The notes under the pieces: generated by a model
Database searches by the model: none
Seen by the model: only the letters and a program-made list of their open reading frames with translations
Told to the model about the DNA's origin: nothing
Source: Novosphingobium sp. ERN07
Lineage (GTDB): Bacteria; Pseudomonadota; Alphaproteobacteria; Sphingomonadales; Sphingomonadaceae
Direction: 5' to 3'
NCBI RefSeq assembly: GCF_012641335.1
Contig: NZ_JABAID010000003.1
Location: forward strand, 1 to 64,000
DNA length: 64,000 bases
In this document: one piece after another, positions 17,425 through 26,025 of the stretch
Layout of the letters: each line of letters starts with the position of its first letter
Numbering within the stretch: the first letter of the stretch is position 1
Program-made: the position numbers and the translations under genes

Positions 17425-18288
17425 GTGGCCAATCCCATCCTCCGCGAGAAGCTGAACGCGGGCAAATTCTTCGTCATTCCCGGCATTCAGGACATGATCA
17501 CCGCCGTGATCGCCAACAAGGTCGGGTTCGATATCGTCTATGGCACCGGATACTGGCTGACGGCGAGCGCCTATGGCCTGCCTGATGCCGGCATCGCGAC
17601 TTACACCGAAATGCGCGACCGGATGGCCACGCTGGTGCGCACCAGCAACGCCGCCGTGATTGCCGATGGCGATACCGGCTATGGCGGGCTGCTCAACGTG
17701 CATCACACGGTCAAGGGCTATGAAGCGGCGGGCGTGACCGCGATCCAGATCGAGGATCAGGAATTCCCCAAGAAGTGCGGCCACACCCCGTTCAAGCGCC
17801 TGATCTCCACGGAAGACATGGTTGAGAAGATTCAGGTTGCGGTCGATTCACGCGAAAGCGATGATTTCGTGGTGATCGCCCGCACCGATGCGCGCGAAAG
17901 CGAAGGGCTTGACGGCGTGCTGCGCCGGATGGAAGCCTATTCAAAGGCGGGCGCCGACGTGCTGTTCCCCGAAGCGCTGCACAGCGAAGAAGAAATGCGC
18001 AAAGCCTGTTCGGTGCTGGACAAGCCGTGCATGGCCAACATGTCGAACCACGGGAAGACGCCGGTTCCGCCCGCCGAGGTGCTGTCCGAAATCGGCTATG
18101 GCTATGCGATCTACCCCTCGCTCACCAGCCTTGCCGCCTGCGCCGCAATGGAAAAGGTGCTGCGCGATCTGAAGGACAACGGAATTGGCCAGCCCGATGG
18201 CCTGTTCGATTTCAGCGAGTTCTGTTCGCTGATCGGGTTCGAAGATGTGTGGGCGTTTGAAAAGAAGTGGGGCAAGGTGCCTGCATGA
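17425..18288 (+). CDS. C-C bond lyase of the isocitrate lyase / PEP mutase / 2,3-dimethylmalate lyase family
   Basis: A 287-residue protein starting with GTG. The magnesium motif ADGDTGYGG (Asp81, Asp83) and IEDQ at 109-112 are present. The catalytic flexible loop reads KKCGH with Cys118 as proton donor, the signature of true lyases (isocitrate, methylisocitrate, dimethylmalate) rather than mutases. The length matches dimethylmalate lyase (about 290) and is much shorter than isocitrate lyase. The family cleaves a 2-hydroxy dicarboxylate into pyruvate or glyoxylate plus an acid. Coupled (ATGA) to the alcohol dehydrogenase. With the LeuCD-type hydratase at 27-29 kb it could finish degradation of a substituted maleate. 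Confidence 0.88.
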   Translation: MANPILREKLNAGKFFVIPGIQDMITAVIANKVGFDIVYGTGYWLTASAYGLPDAGIATYTEMRDRMATLVRTSNAAVIADGDTGYGGLLNVHHTVKGYEAAGVTAIQIEDQEFPKKCGHTPFKRLISTEDMVEKIQVAVDSRESDDFVVIARTDARESEGLDGVLRRMEAYSKAGADVLFPEALHSEEEMRKACSVLDKPCMANMSNHGKTPVPPAEVLSEIGYGYAIYPSLTSLAACAAMEKVLRDLKDNGIGQPDGLFDFSEFCSLIGFEDVWAFEKKWGKVPA

Positions 18289-19406
18289 CCACACGCAGAA
18301 TTGCCGCCGCTGTCCTTGCGCAAAGCGGCAACAACCCCGCGCCCTATGCGGAAAACAAGCCGCTTGAGGTGAAGACGCTCGAACTTGCCGATCCCAAACC
18401 GGGTGAAGTGCTGGTGCGGATCGATGCGGCGGGGCTTTGCCATTCGGACCTTTCGGTGATCAACGGTGACCGTCCACGCCCGATGCCGATGGCGCTGGGG
18501 CATGAGGCCGCCGCCACCGTGCTCGCGCTGGGGGATCAGGGCGATGGCTCGCTGGCCGTGGGTGACCGGGTAGTGCTGGTGTTCCTGCCATCGTGCGGAC
18601 ACTGCGTGGCCTGCGCCTCCGGCCAAGGCTATCTCTGCGCGAACGGTGCCGCTGCCAATGGCAAGGGCGAGTTGATGCAGGGCGGATCGCGGCTTTCCTG
18701 TGATGGCACTGCTGTTCACCATCACTTGGGCGTTTCGGCCTTTGCCACGCAGGCCGTGGTTGATCGCCGTTCCGTAGTGAAGATCGACAAGGACATTCCG
18801 CCCGAAACCGCCGCGCTGTTTGGCTGCGCGGTGCTGACAGGCGTGGGCGCAGTGATGAACACGGCGCAAGTGCGCCCCGGCGAATCCGTGCTGATCTATG
18901 GCCTTGGCGGCGTTGGCCTTGCCGCGCTGCTCGGTGCGCTCGCGGCAGGCGCACAGCCGGTAGTGGCGGTCGATCCCTCACCGGAGAAACGAGCGCTGGC
19001 GCTGGAACTGGGCGCTGCCGCTGCGGTCGCGCCCGGAGAGGACGAAGCGCTGTTCGGCACCGATGTGGTGATCGAAACCGTGGGGAAGGCCGCCGTTCTG
19101 GCGCAGGCCTACAAGGCGGCGAAGCGTGGTGGGCGGATCGTTACGGTCGGCCTGCCAAACCCTGCCGAAATGCTTGAAATCAATGCTCTTTCCTTGGTGG
19201 CAGAGGGCAAGACGCTGATGGGCAGCTATATGGGATCGTCCATCCCTTCGCGCGATATCCCGCGCTATATCGCGCTGTGGCGTGCAGGGCGGATGCCGGT
19301 GGAAAAGCTGCTCACCTCAGTCAGCCCTCTGGAAGAGATCAACGAACTGATGGACAAGCTGGCGCAGGGTAAAGCCGTGCGCCAGGTGATCGTGCCCGCG
19401 TGGTGA
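18285..19406 (+). CDS. Zinc-dependent alcohol dehydrogenase (MDR)
   Basis: A 373-residue medium-chain dehydrogenase. Catalytic zinc ligands lie in GLCHSDL and GHEAA. The structural zinc cluster LPSCGHCVACASGQGYLC has four cysteines. The NAD motif YGLGGVGLAALL and Asp in VAVDPS favour NAD over NADP. It resembles the class III/aryl alcohol group. The start at 18285 overlaps the lyase stop. It probably oxidises an alcohol to an aldehyde for one of the two ALDHs; the substrate is unknown. It is the last gene of the HyuAB operon. Confidence 0.92.
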   Translation: MTTRRIAAAVLAQSGNNPAPYAENKPLEVKTLELADPKPGEVLVRIDAAGLCHSDLSVINGDRPRPMPMALGHEAAATVLALGDQGDGSLAVGDRVVLVFLPSCGHCVACASGQGYLCANGAAANGKGELMQGGSRLSCDGTAVHHHLGVSAFATQAVVDRRSVVKIDKDIPPETAALFGCAVLTGVGAVMNTAQVRPGESVLIYGLGGVGLAALLGALAAGAQPVVAVDPSPEKRALALELGAAAAVAPGEDEALFGTDVVIETVGKAAVLAQAYKAAKRGGRIVTVGLPNPAEMLEINALSLVAEGKTLMGSYMGSSIPSRDIPRYIALWRAGRMPVEKLLTSVSPLEEINELMDKLAQGKAVRQVIVPAW

Positions 19407-19429
19407 ATGTTCCGTTTTTGAGACCTTTT

Positions 19430-19446
19430 TATCCGACAGGCGGATA
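19430..19446 (+). promoter_or_regulatory. Dyad site 4, perfect TATCCG-ACAGG-CGGATA upstream of IclR
   Basis: The only perfect palindrome of the set, ending 78 bp before the IclR ATG. Its place in front of the sole pathway-type regulator suggests autoregulation and makes IclR the prime candidate for binding all sites. Confidence 0.8.
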
Positions 19447-19524
19447 ATCGCTTGAACAATTCGGTCATATGACATTCTCTTGGCAGTCTGCGTGAAAGCA
19501 CAGATGCCAAGGGGAGTCGTTGAC

Positions 19525-20316
19525 ATGGAAAAAGGTGTTCCGATCCGCTCGATCACGCGGTCTATCGCGGCGTTGAAAGCGATCAACCGCCACGGTTCGC
19601 TGTCGATGATGGAAATCGCCAAGTCGGCCGAAGTCCCCTACCCCACGGCCTGCCGCATCGTGCAGACGCTGCTTTACGAAGGCCTGATCGAACAGGAACC
19701 TTCGCGCAAACGCTATCGCGCCACCGCGCTGGTGCAAACGCTCGCGACCGGGTTCCAGCATGACGACGAACTGGTCCGCGTGGCCCGCCCGCATATCGTG
19801 GCGCTGACCGCGCGCGTGGGCTGGCCGGTATCCATCGCCATCCGCGTGGGCCGCGAAATGATGCTGCGTGACAGCACGCACGCCAACTCGTCGCTGACCT
19901 TCGAGCACTATTATCCCGGCTTCACCCTGCCCATTCTCGACAGCGCATCTGGCAAGGTGTCGATGGCCTTTGCCGACGATGAAGAACGCGAAATGATCCT
20001 GCGCTTTATGCGCGTTTCGCAGGATATCGACCTCAATTACCTCGCCACCGCCGAAGTTAGCCTTGATGTGGAACGCATCCGTGCCGAGGGCTATGCTATG
20101 CAGGGCCGCAACCACTTCAACCTGACGCCGGGCAAAACGTCGTCCATCGCCGTGCCGATCTTCAAGAACGGCCACTTCGAAGCGGCAATGACGATGGTGT
20201 TCTTCGTGGCCGCGATGAAACTTTCAGCCGCGCTCGAAATGTATCTCGAAGACCTGAAAGCCACCGCCGCCGCCATCAGCCACGATCTTTCGAACGCGCC
20301 GATGGGGAATGCGTAG
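19525..20316 (+). CDS. IclR-family transcriptional regulator (MhpR-like)
   Basis: A 263-residue protein from the ATG at 19525, with ribosome site aagggga; the frame is open upstream from 19480. The winged-helix domain occupies about 8-60 (LSMMEIAKSAEVPYPTACRI is the recognition region, then YEGLIEQE for the wing). The IclR effector domain follows, with GFTLPILDSASGKVSMAF and SSIAVPIFKNGHFEAAM. The layout is closest to aromatic-pathway activators such as MhpR. It is the only regulator in the window apart from toxin-antitoxin proteins. A perfect TATCCG dyad lies upstream of it, and matching sites precede most operons. Confidence 0.9.
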   Translation: MEKGVPIRSITRSIAALKAINRHGSLSMMEIAKSAEVPYPTACRIVQTLLYEGLIEQEPSRKRYRATALVQTLATGFQHDDELVRVARPHIVALTARVGWPVSIAIRVGREMMLRDSTHANSSLTFEHYYPGFTLPILDSASGKVSMAFADDEEREMILRFMRVSQDIDLNYLATAEVSLDVERIRAEGYAMQGRNHFNLTPGKTSSIAVPIFKNGHFEAAMTMVFFVAAMKLSAALEMYLEDLKATAAAISHDLSNAPMGNA

Positions 20317-20332
20317 GGCCGTCAGGTGATGA

Positions 20333-20674
20333 TCACCGCTGCTTCTTGGCGATCGTAGCGGTGAAATCGGGGTCTTTGTTGGCCACCCAATCGACGAATT
20401 TGCGCACCGCCGGATTGTCGAGCAGCTTCTCAACATCCATGCCGATGCGCTGGAGTTCGGAATTGGTGAAGTTCACCGTCAACGTCTGCTGGCAGATGGC
20501 GTGCATCGGCACGGTATCGCGCCCGCCCCGGCTTTTGGGGATCGGGTGATGCCACACGATGGTGCTGCCGGTGGGCCGCCCGCATAGCCAGCACGGCACA
20601 GGCGGCGGGGCGACCTCTTCCTCGTCGGTGCCGAAGTCGTCATAGCGACCGTGTTTGGAATGCTTGCGGGCCAT
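20333..20674 (-). CDS. HNH endonuclease-like small protein
   Basis: A 113-residue protein with a zinc-binding CWLCGRP, then IVWHHPIPKSRGGRDTVPMHAICQQTL. That is the Cys-x2-Cys, His-His and Cys pattern of small HNH domains. The C-terminal 45 residues are helical and unassigned. It is not obviously related to the catabolic genes; such proteins are common single genes in sphingomonads. It lies convergent to IclR, 16 bp after its stop, with 49 bp to the ALDH 2 stop upstream. Confidence 0.8.
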   Translation of the reverse strand: MARKHSKHGRYDDFGTDEEEVAPPPVPCWLCGRPTGSTIVWHHPIPKSRGGRDTVPMHAICQQTLTVNFTNSELQRIGMDVEKLLDNPAVRKFVDWVANKDPDFTATIAKKQR

Positions 20675-20723
20675 GTCTTGCGCCTTACAGCAACGTGGCC
20701 CGCACGCAATCAGAGACGTTTGA

Positions 20724-22232
20724 TTACAGCCGGGCCGTTACCGCCTTGGTTTCCAGATAGGAGTCCAGCCCTTCCTGTCCGAATTCGCGGCCCCAGCCCG
20801 ATTGTCCATAGCCGCCGAAGGGAATGTTGGTGCCCACCGCGCCGTGGCAGTTGATCGAAACGTGGCCAGCGCGGATGCGTTTGACGAGGCGGTGCGCGGT
20901 GGAAAGATCGCGCGTCCACACGCTACCCGACAGGCCATAGGGCGTATCGTTGGCAAGGGCGGCGATGGCGTCCAGATCGTCCGTCTCGATCTTCTGCACC
21001 GCCATGACCGGACCGAAAATTTCCTCGCGCATCAGCGGCATGGAGTTGTCGCAGCCGGTGAAGATCGTGGGCTGGATAAAGTTGCCGGGGCGGTCCAGCT
21101 TTTGCCCGCCCGCCACCAGCGTCAGTCCTTGGGCCTTCGCGCCATGGATATAGCCCATGACCTTGGCCGCATGGGCATCCGAAATCATCGGGCCTTGCAT
21201 GGTAGCAGGATTCAGCCCGTGGCCCAACGTCATCTGCCCGGCAAAAGCGGCAAGGCCTTCCATCAGTTCGTCGTGAATGCTGGCGTGCGCAAAGATGCGC
21301 GTGCCGGCCATGCAGTTCTGCCCCTGCAGGAAGAACGTGGCCATCGCCACGCCGGGAACGGCCAGTGCCAGATCCGCATCGGGCATGACCACGACCGGGC
21401 TTTTGCCGCCCAGTTCAAGGCTGACTTTCTTGAGATTGCCCAGCGCCGCCATCACGATCTTGCGGCCCGTGGCGGTGGAGCCGGTGAACGAGATCTTGTC
21501 CACGCCGGGATGTTCGGCCAGTGCCTGCCCCGCCTGCGCGCCAAGGCCGTTGACGATGTTGACCACGCCCGCCGGAATGCCCGATTCAAGGATCATCCGC
21601 CCCAGCGCGAGCGCAGACAGCGGCGTTTCTTCCGAAGGTTTCATCACTACGGTGCAGCCTGCGGCGAGCGCCGGGGCAAGTTTGAGGATCGCGGTGGACA
21701 GCGGCACGTTCCACGGCACGATCTGGCCTGCAACGCCCACCGGTTCGCGCAGCGTATAAGTCAGCGCTTCGGTTTCTGCGGCGATATGGCGCGGTGGGGC
21801 GATGGTGGTGCCTTCGATCCGCATGACCGCGCCCGCATAGTAGTCGATCATTTCGACGCAATTGGCGGTGGTGAGGCCTGCGATGAAGCGCGGCATCCCG
21901 TTGTCGATCACATCGAGTTCGGTCAGCAGCGTGGCGTTGGCGTCCATCACGCGCGCCAGTTTGTGCAGCAGCGCGGTGCGTTCTGCTACAGTCATGCGGC
22001 CCCACGGCCCTTCGAACGCTGCGCGCGCGGCCTGAACCGCGCGGTCGATCTCTGCCGCGCCGCCGGTCTGGAATTTCGCCAAGACAAGGCCGGTGGCCGG
22101 ATCGCGCGTTTCCAGTTCGCCCGAACCTTCGACCCATTCACCACCGATCAGCAAGCGGTGTGTTTGCCTGAGGAAACCTTCCGTCTCTGGCGCTATCTGG
22201 TTACCGTCAAACGGAATTGCCTGTGCGCTCAT
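20724..22232 (-). CDS. NAD(P)-dependent aldehyde dehydrogenase 2
   Basis: A 502-residue ALDH with catalytic Glu273 (ELGGKSPV), catalytic Cys307 (GQNCMAGTR), the Rossmann GSTATGRK and the cofactor-region PWNVPLS. It is paralogous to ALDH 1. Its start overlaps the stop of the flavin monooxygenase upstream (ATGA). It is therefore the end of an operon with that enzyme, the PuuE-type hydrolase and perhaps the amine oxidase. Amine oxidase plus ALDH is a typical pair: deamination gives an aldehyde that the ALDH removes. Confidence 0.94.
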   Translation of the reverse strand: MSAQAIPFDGNQIAPETEGFLRQTHRLLIGGEWVEGSGELETRDPATGLVLAKFQTGGAAEIDRAVQAARAAFEGPWGRMTVAERTALLHKLARVMDANATLLTELDVIDNGMPRFIAGLTTANCVEMIDYYAGAVMRIEGTTIAPPRHIAAETEALTYTLREPVGVAGQIVPWNVPLSTAILKLAPALAAGCTVVMKPSEETPLSALALGRMILESGIPAGVVNIVNGLGAQAGQALAEHPGVDKISFTGSTATGRKIVMAALGNLKKVSLELGGKSPVVVMPDADLALAVPGVAMATFFLQGQNCMAGTRIFAHASIHDELMEGLAAFAGQMTLGHGLNPATMQGPMISDAHAAKVMGYIHGAKAQGLTLVAGGQKLDRPGNFIQPTIFTGCDNSMPLMREEIFGPVMAVQKIETDDLDAIAALANDTPYGLSGSVWTRDLSTAHRLVKRIRAGHVSINCHGAVGTNIPFGGYGQSGWGREFGQEGLDSYLETKAVTARL

Positions 22233-23380
22233 ACGGCGACAGTCCTCGGATCGTAGGTGAACAGCCCAAGCGATTCCTCGTCCTTCATCTGGCCAAGACC
22301 GAACAGATCGGTGTCCTGCCCCTGCATCCGATCAGCGTTGGCGTTCGATTCCTGCTGGATGAACGTGGCGCGTTCGTGCCGCGCCTTTTCATAGCGGGCC
22401 AGCCCCTCGGCTGCCGAATCCGAAGCTGCCAGCGCACGCGCCAGCGCCACGGCGTCTTCGATCCCGCAAGCCGCGCCGTGGCCAAGGAACGGCGTCATCG
22501 CGTGGGCCGCATCGCCCAGCAGGGTGACGTTGCCGTCCAGAACCCACGTATCCATCGGTTTGCGCGCGTTGATCGCCCACTTGAACATGGGCTGGCTGCT
22601 TGCGGCCTTGAGCAGGCGCTGCGCATCGTCGCACCACGCACCGTAGATCTGCTGCAGCTCTTCGGGGTCAGCAGGCGTGGTCCAACCCTCTTCGTTCCAG
22701 CCTTCCTGCCGCGCGAAGAACACGAAGTTCATCACCTTCGACCCGCGCACGTTGTAGCGGTTCATCATCGCGCCGGGGCCGATGATGATGCCGGGGAAGT
22801 CTGACAAGTCCTGAATTTCTGGCGTAACCGGCACGAGGCAGCGCCACGCGACATGGCCCGTGAAGTGCGGAGCATCATCGCCAAAGCGCTGGCGGATAAC
22901 ACTTTTCACGCCATCGGCACCCACGAGAACGTCGGCGGAAAACTGGCGGCCATCGGCCAGCGTAACCGTTGTGCCTTCGCTGGAGACGACTTGCGCCCCG
23001 GCGATCATCTCAACGCCTGCGCGCTCTGCCGCGCGGGTCATCACACCATGCAGATCGGCGCGGTGGACAGTGATGTAGGGCGCGCCATACTTTTCGCGCT
23101 GGGTCGACCGGTCCATCGCCACCAGTGTGCGCCCATCCTGCCAGTGCTGGATGCGCTGGCGGGTGGGTTCGACCGCAACGGCTGCCGCTTCTTCGCAGAT
23201 GCCGATGAAATCGAGGCCCTTCATCGCGTTGGGCGTCAGCGTCAGCCCCGCGCCGATTTCACCAAACTGGGGCGCGGATTCGAGCAGGGTGACCTTGAAG
23301 CCCTGTTGCGCCAGCGCGGCAGAGGCGGTCATCCCTGCCACGCCGCCGCCCACGATCAGGATGGTTTCGGGCTTGCTCAC
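22229..23380 (-). CDS. Group A flavin monooxygenase 3 (salicylate / 6-hydroxynicotinate 3-monooxygenase type)
   Basis: A 383-residue protein with ILIVGGGVAGMTASAALAQQG at the N-terminus, VGADGVKSVIRQRF centrally and VTLLGDAAHAMTPFLGHGAACGIEDA as the second FAD motif. The length and motifs match the NicC/salicylate hydroxylase group, which hydroxylate with loss of CO2 from a ring carboxylate. It is distinct from flavin monooxygenases 1 and 2. Both ends overlap neighbours by 4 bp, so it is tightly coupled to the PuuE-type hydrolase and ALDH 2. Confidence 0.92.
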   Translation of the reverse strand: MSKPETILIVGGGVAGMTASAALAQQGFKVTLLESAPQFGEIGAGLTLTPNAMKGLDFIGICEEAAAVAVEPTRQRIQHWQDGRTLVAMDRSTQREKYGAPYITVHRADLHGVMTRAAERAGVEMIAGAQVVSSEGTTVTLADGRQFSADVLVGADGVKSVIRQRFGDDAPHFTGHVAWRCLVPVTPEIQDLSDFPGIIIGPGAMMNRYNVRGSKVMNFVFFARQEGWNEEGWTTPADPEELQQIYGAWCDDAQRLLKAASSQPMFKWAINARKPMDTWVLDGNVTLLGDAAHAMTPFLGHGAACGIEDAVALARALAASDSAAEGLARYEKARHERATFIQQESNANADRMQGQDTDLFGLGQMKDEESLGLFTYDPRTVAV

Positions 23381-24303
23381 TGTGCGCCACCTTCAAGCTG
23401 GCCGGGAATGTGGCTTTCGTGGTTGGCGAGATACCACTCGGCGATCTCCTCGCGCGTGGCCCACCACACGCCCGGAAGCGACTTTGCATGTTCGATGAAT
23501 TCGCGCAGCGCCCGCACGCGATGGGCGCGGCCCGAAACGTGGGGGTGCAGACCAAGGTTCATGATGCGGCCCGTCTTTGCACCTTCTGCGTAAAGAACGT
23601 CGAGTTCCTCGATCAGGGCATCGCGATATTCGTTGGTCGTGTAGTTCTTGCGGGTGATGAAGGTGAAGTCATTGATTTCGTTGCTGTAGGGCACCGAAAC
23701 GATCGGCCCGTGCGGCGTGCGCAGCAGATAGGGCTGATCGTCGTTCATGATATCGCAGTAGAAGGTGCAGCCATATTCCGCGAGGATATCGGCGGTCTGC
23801 ATCGTGCCGCGAAGCGAGGACGAGAGCCAGCCCTTGGACTTCCTGCCCGTGAACTTCTCGAACTGTTCAAGGCTGCGCAGGATGATGTCGCGCTCTTTCG
23901 CAGGTTCATGCGCGAAGCTCGAAAGCAGTTCGCCCTGTTCCCAGTTGTGCGTCAGCAGTTCCCAGCCGCGTTCGAGCACGGCATCGGTCATCGCCTTGCG
24001 CCGTTCGAACGTGACCGCGTTGGTGGTGCAGCTTGCCTTTACGCCCAGTTCGTCAAACAGATCGATCAGCCGCCACAGGCCCACGCGCTGGCCATATTCG
24101 CGCCAGGTGAAGTTGGGGAAATCGGGCGTGTTGCCGGGCAGCACATCGGGCAGGATGGCGGGGCCGCCGGCGTAATAGGGTTTGTCGGTGTCCTTGGTCA
24201 GATCCCACGTTTCAAGGTTGAACGTGAGGATCAGCGCCACGCGCGCTCCGTTCGGCCAGATCAGCGGCTTGCGGTGCGGCAGGGGGATGTAATCGTATTC
24301 CAT
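23377..24303 (-). CDS. PuuE-type polysaccharide-deacetylase-fold amidohydrolase
   Basis: A 308-residue NodB-fold protein from the ATG at 24303. RVALILTFNLETW is the first strand region. The usual His-x3-His zinc motif is changed to THNWEQ (Gln in place of the second His). This loss is consistent with the PuuE allantoinase branch, reported to be metal independent. Members open cyclic ureides or imides rather than deacetylate sugars. LNLGLHPHVSGRAHR holds the C-terminal active-site His. Its operon partners (monooxygenase, ALDH, amine oxidase) support opening of a nitrogen ring. Confidence 0.85.
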   Translation of the reverse strand: MEYDYIPLPHRKPLIWPNGARVALILTFNLETWDLTKDTDKPYYAGGPAILPDVLPGNTPDFPNFTWREYGQRVGLWRLIDLFDELGVKASCTTNAVTFERRKAMTDAVLERGWELLTHNWEQGELLSSFAHEPAKERDIILRSLEQFEKFTGRKSKGWLSSSLRGTMQTADILAEYGCTFYCDIMNDDQPYLLRTPHGPIVSVPYSNEINDFTFITRKNYTTNEYRDALIEELDVLYAEGAKTGRIMNLGLHPHVSGRAHRVRALREFIEHAKSLPGVWWATREEIAEWYLANHESHIPGQLEGGAQ

Positions 24304-24343
24304 TGACACTCTCGCTTTGAAATTCGCCGAGGCGGATATTTGA

Positions 24344-25828
24344 TCAGGCGTCCAGCACTTCCAGCGCTGCGCGTTCGGCCGATTCCATCGCACCTTCAAG
24401 CCCGCGCGCGTTGGTGGCGGTATGTTCGCCGCAGAAGTGGATCGCGCCTGCGGGTTTGGCCATATCGTTGACGAGCCGCACCTGTCCCGGCGCGAGGAAC
24501 GACACGTCGCCCCCGTTGAACCGTTCCTGCGCCCAAGAAAAGAACGAGTGCGCGCGGATCTTGCCCTTGGCGGCGGGGCGCAAAGCCTCGATCCGCGAAA
24601 CGACCATCGCCTTGACCGTTTCCGGCGCCATCGCATCCCAATACTGCGCCAGATTGCCGCGCGCCTGTGCCAGCAGGCCGGTGATCTGCGCCGGATCATC
24701 GCCAAAGCGCTGGATCATCACGTTGCCGAGCAGGCCATCGGTCCACATCGCGGGCGAAAGGCCGTCCTGCTCCCAGAACGGGGTTTCGGCGGTGACGAAG
24801 ACCATCGAGATCGACTGATAACCAAGCTGCGCCACCGCTTCGGCCTGAAGCCCGGAGAGGCCCGGTTCGATCGCGACATGGCGCAAGGCAGAGAACGGCA
24901 GGCTGCAGATCACCTTGCGCGCGGTGTGGGTGGTGCCATCGGCGCAATGAACGGTCACGCCGCTGCCGTTCTGCACGATCCCGCGCACTTCGGTGCCCAG
25001 CAGGATATCGCCCTTGATCTGCTTGGCCAGCGCCATCGGCAGCAGCAGGTTTCCGCCCTTTACCGCCAGCGATTCCGGCCCTGCAGCGGCCATCGTCTTC
25101 ACGAAACCGTCGTTGTACTCCATCATCAGCGCCGACAGCCCATAGGCGTTGGTGCCGTAATAGGGCGCGATATCGTTGCACAAATGGATCGCCGCGTCGG
25201 ATAGGCCCAGTTCGCGCAGCCGCGCGTGGAGCGAGATGTCGAGCGGCGCGGACGCGGGTGCGTTCCAGTCCGTCCAGTCGGCAAGGCGGTTGTTCTGCGC
25301 CACCAGCGCGCCCACCACTTCGCCCGGCATCAGGTTGCGATACTTTTCGGGGAACGGATTGCCGGGGAACCGCGCCCATTGCTCGCGCGTCAAGGGTTGG
25401 TTGCCAATATAGAGCAGCGGCGGCGGCCCCATGCGCCAGCGCGCGCCCACTTCCTGCAATTGCACGCCAGCACGATTGGCAGCGTCGATCCCGCGACCAT
25501 AGGCCGCCGCCATCGAATTAAAGCCCATTTCGGGATAGCCGGGCTGATCGAGCAGAGTCATGATCCGCCCGCCCACGCGGTCCCGCGCTTCGAGAATGCG
25601 GACCTTCTGGCCTTGCTCTTCCAGCAGATGCGCAGCGTGAAGGCCGGATATCCCTGCACCGAGGATGATAACGTCAAGCTGGGTCGAGGTCGCAGCGGGC
25701 GCAGCCTTAGGAGCCTTCTTCTTGCGCGCGGCTGCATTGGCAGGAACGACACCGGCCAAACCTGCCACCGCGCCGATACCGGCAGCACCGATGATGCCAC
25801 CTGTGAAGCTGCGCCTGTCCATGCCCAT
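24344..25828 (-). CDS. Flavin amine oxidase 1, Tat-exported
   Basis: A 494-residue protein. The Tat signal DRRSFTGGIIGAAGIGAVAGLAG is followed by a Lys/Ala-rich linker. The FAD motif IILGAGISGLHAAHLLEEQG and the EARDRVGGR fingerprint lie at about 55-90. The C-terminal FAD-contact region is IHFCGEHTATNARGLEGAMESAERA. The family (monoamine, polyamine, nicotine oxidases) oxidises a C-N bond to an imine with release of peroxide or with another electron acceptor. The start could also be the ATG at 25822. It is paralogous to flavin amine oxidase 2 at 49522-51021. Confidence 0.92.
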   Translation of the reverse strand: MGMDRRSFTGGIIGAAGIGAVAGLAGVVPANAAARKKKAPKAAPAATSTQLDVIILGAGISGLHAAHLLEEQGQKVRILEARDRVGGRIMTLLDQPGYPEMGFNSMAAAYGRGIDAANRAGVQLQEVGARWRMGPPPLLYIGNQPLTREQWARFPGNPFPEKYRNLMPGEVVGALVAQNNRLADWTDWNAPASAPLDISLHARLRELGLSDAAIHLCNDIAPYYGTNAYGLSALMMEYNDGFVKTMAAAGPESLAVKGGNLLLPMALAKQIKGDILLGTEVRGIVQNGSGVTVHCADGTTHTARKVICSLPFSALRHVAIEPGLSGLQAEAVAQLGYQSISMVFVTAETPFWEQDGLSPAMWTDGLLGNVMIQRFGDDPAQITGLLAQARGNLAQYWDAMAPETVKAMVVSRIEALRPAAKGKIRAHSFFSWAQERFNGGDVSFLAPGQVRLVNDMAKPAGAIHFCGEHTATNARGLEGAMESAERAALEVLDA

Positions 25829-25914
25829 GAAGCCGTTCCGCCTTTTGATATGCCCTGTGCGTCAGCCTCTTTGATGACCGCCGATCATCGTGCAACCTAT
25901 CCATTCAACCGCGC

Positions 25915-25931
25915 TCGCCACCAGTCGGATA
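25915..25931 (+). promoter_or_regulatory. Dyad site 5 between amine oxidase 1 and exported hydrolase
   Basis: The reverse complement reads TATCCGACTGGTGGCGA; one half is perfect and the other weak. It lies 86 bp from the amine oxidase start and 94 bp from the hydrolase ATG at 26026. The perfect half faces the hydrolase. Confidence 0.55.
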
Positions 25932-26025
25932 TTTGCGCGCGGGAATCGGAAAATCCAAGACGGGCAGATAGTCTTCAGCCAACAAGGATTTGCCACGATA
26001 CGAAAGGCTGGCCAAGGCGATGCGG

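Noticed and set aside
24333..24338. CGGATA half-site before the PuuE-type gene as a further regulatory dyad
   Set aside because: The second half has the wrong spacing (6 instead of 5) and the site sits only 29 bp before the start codon. Kept out of the site set.
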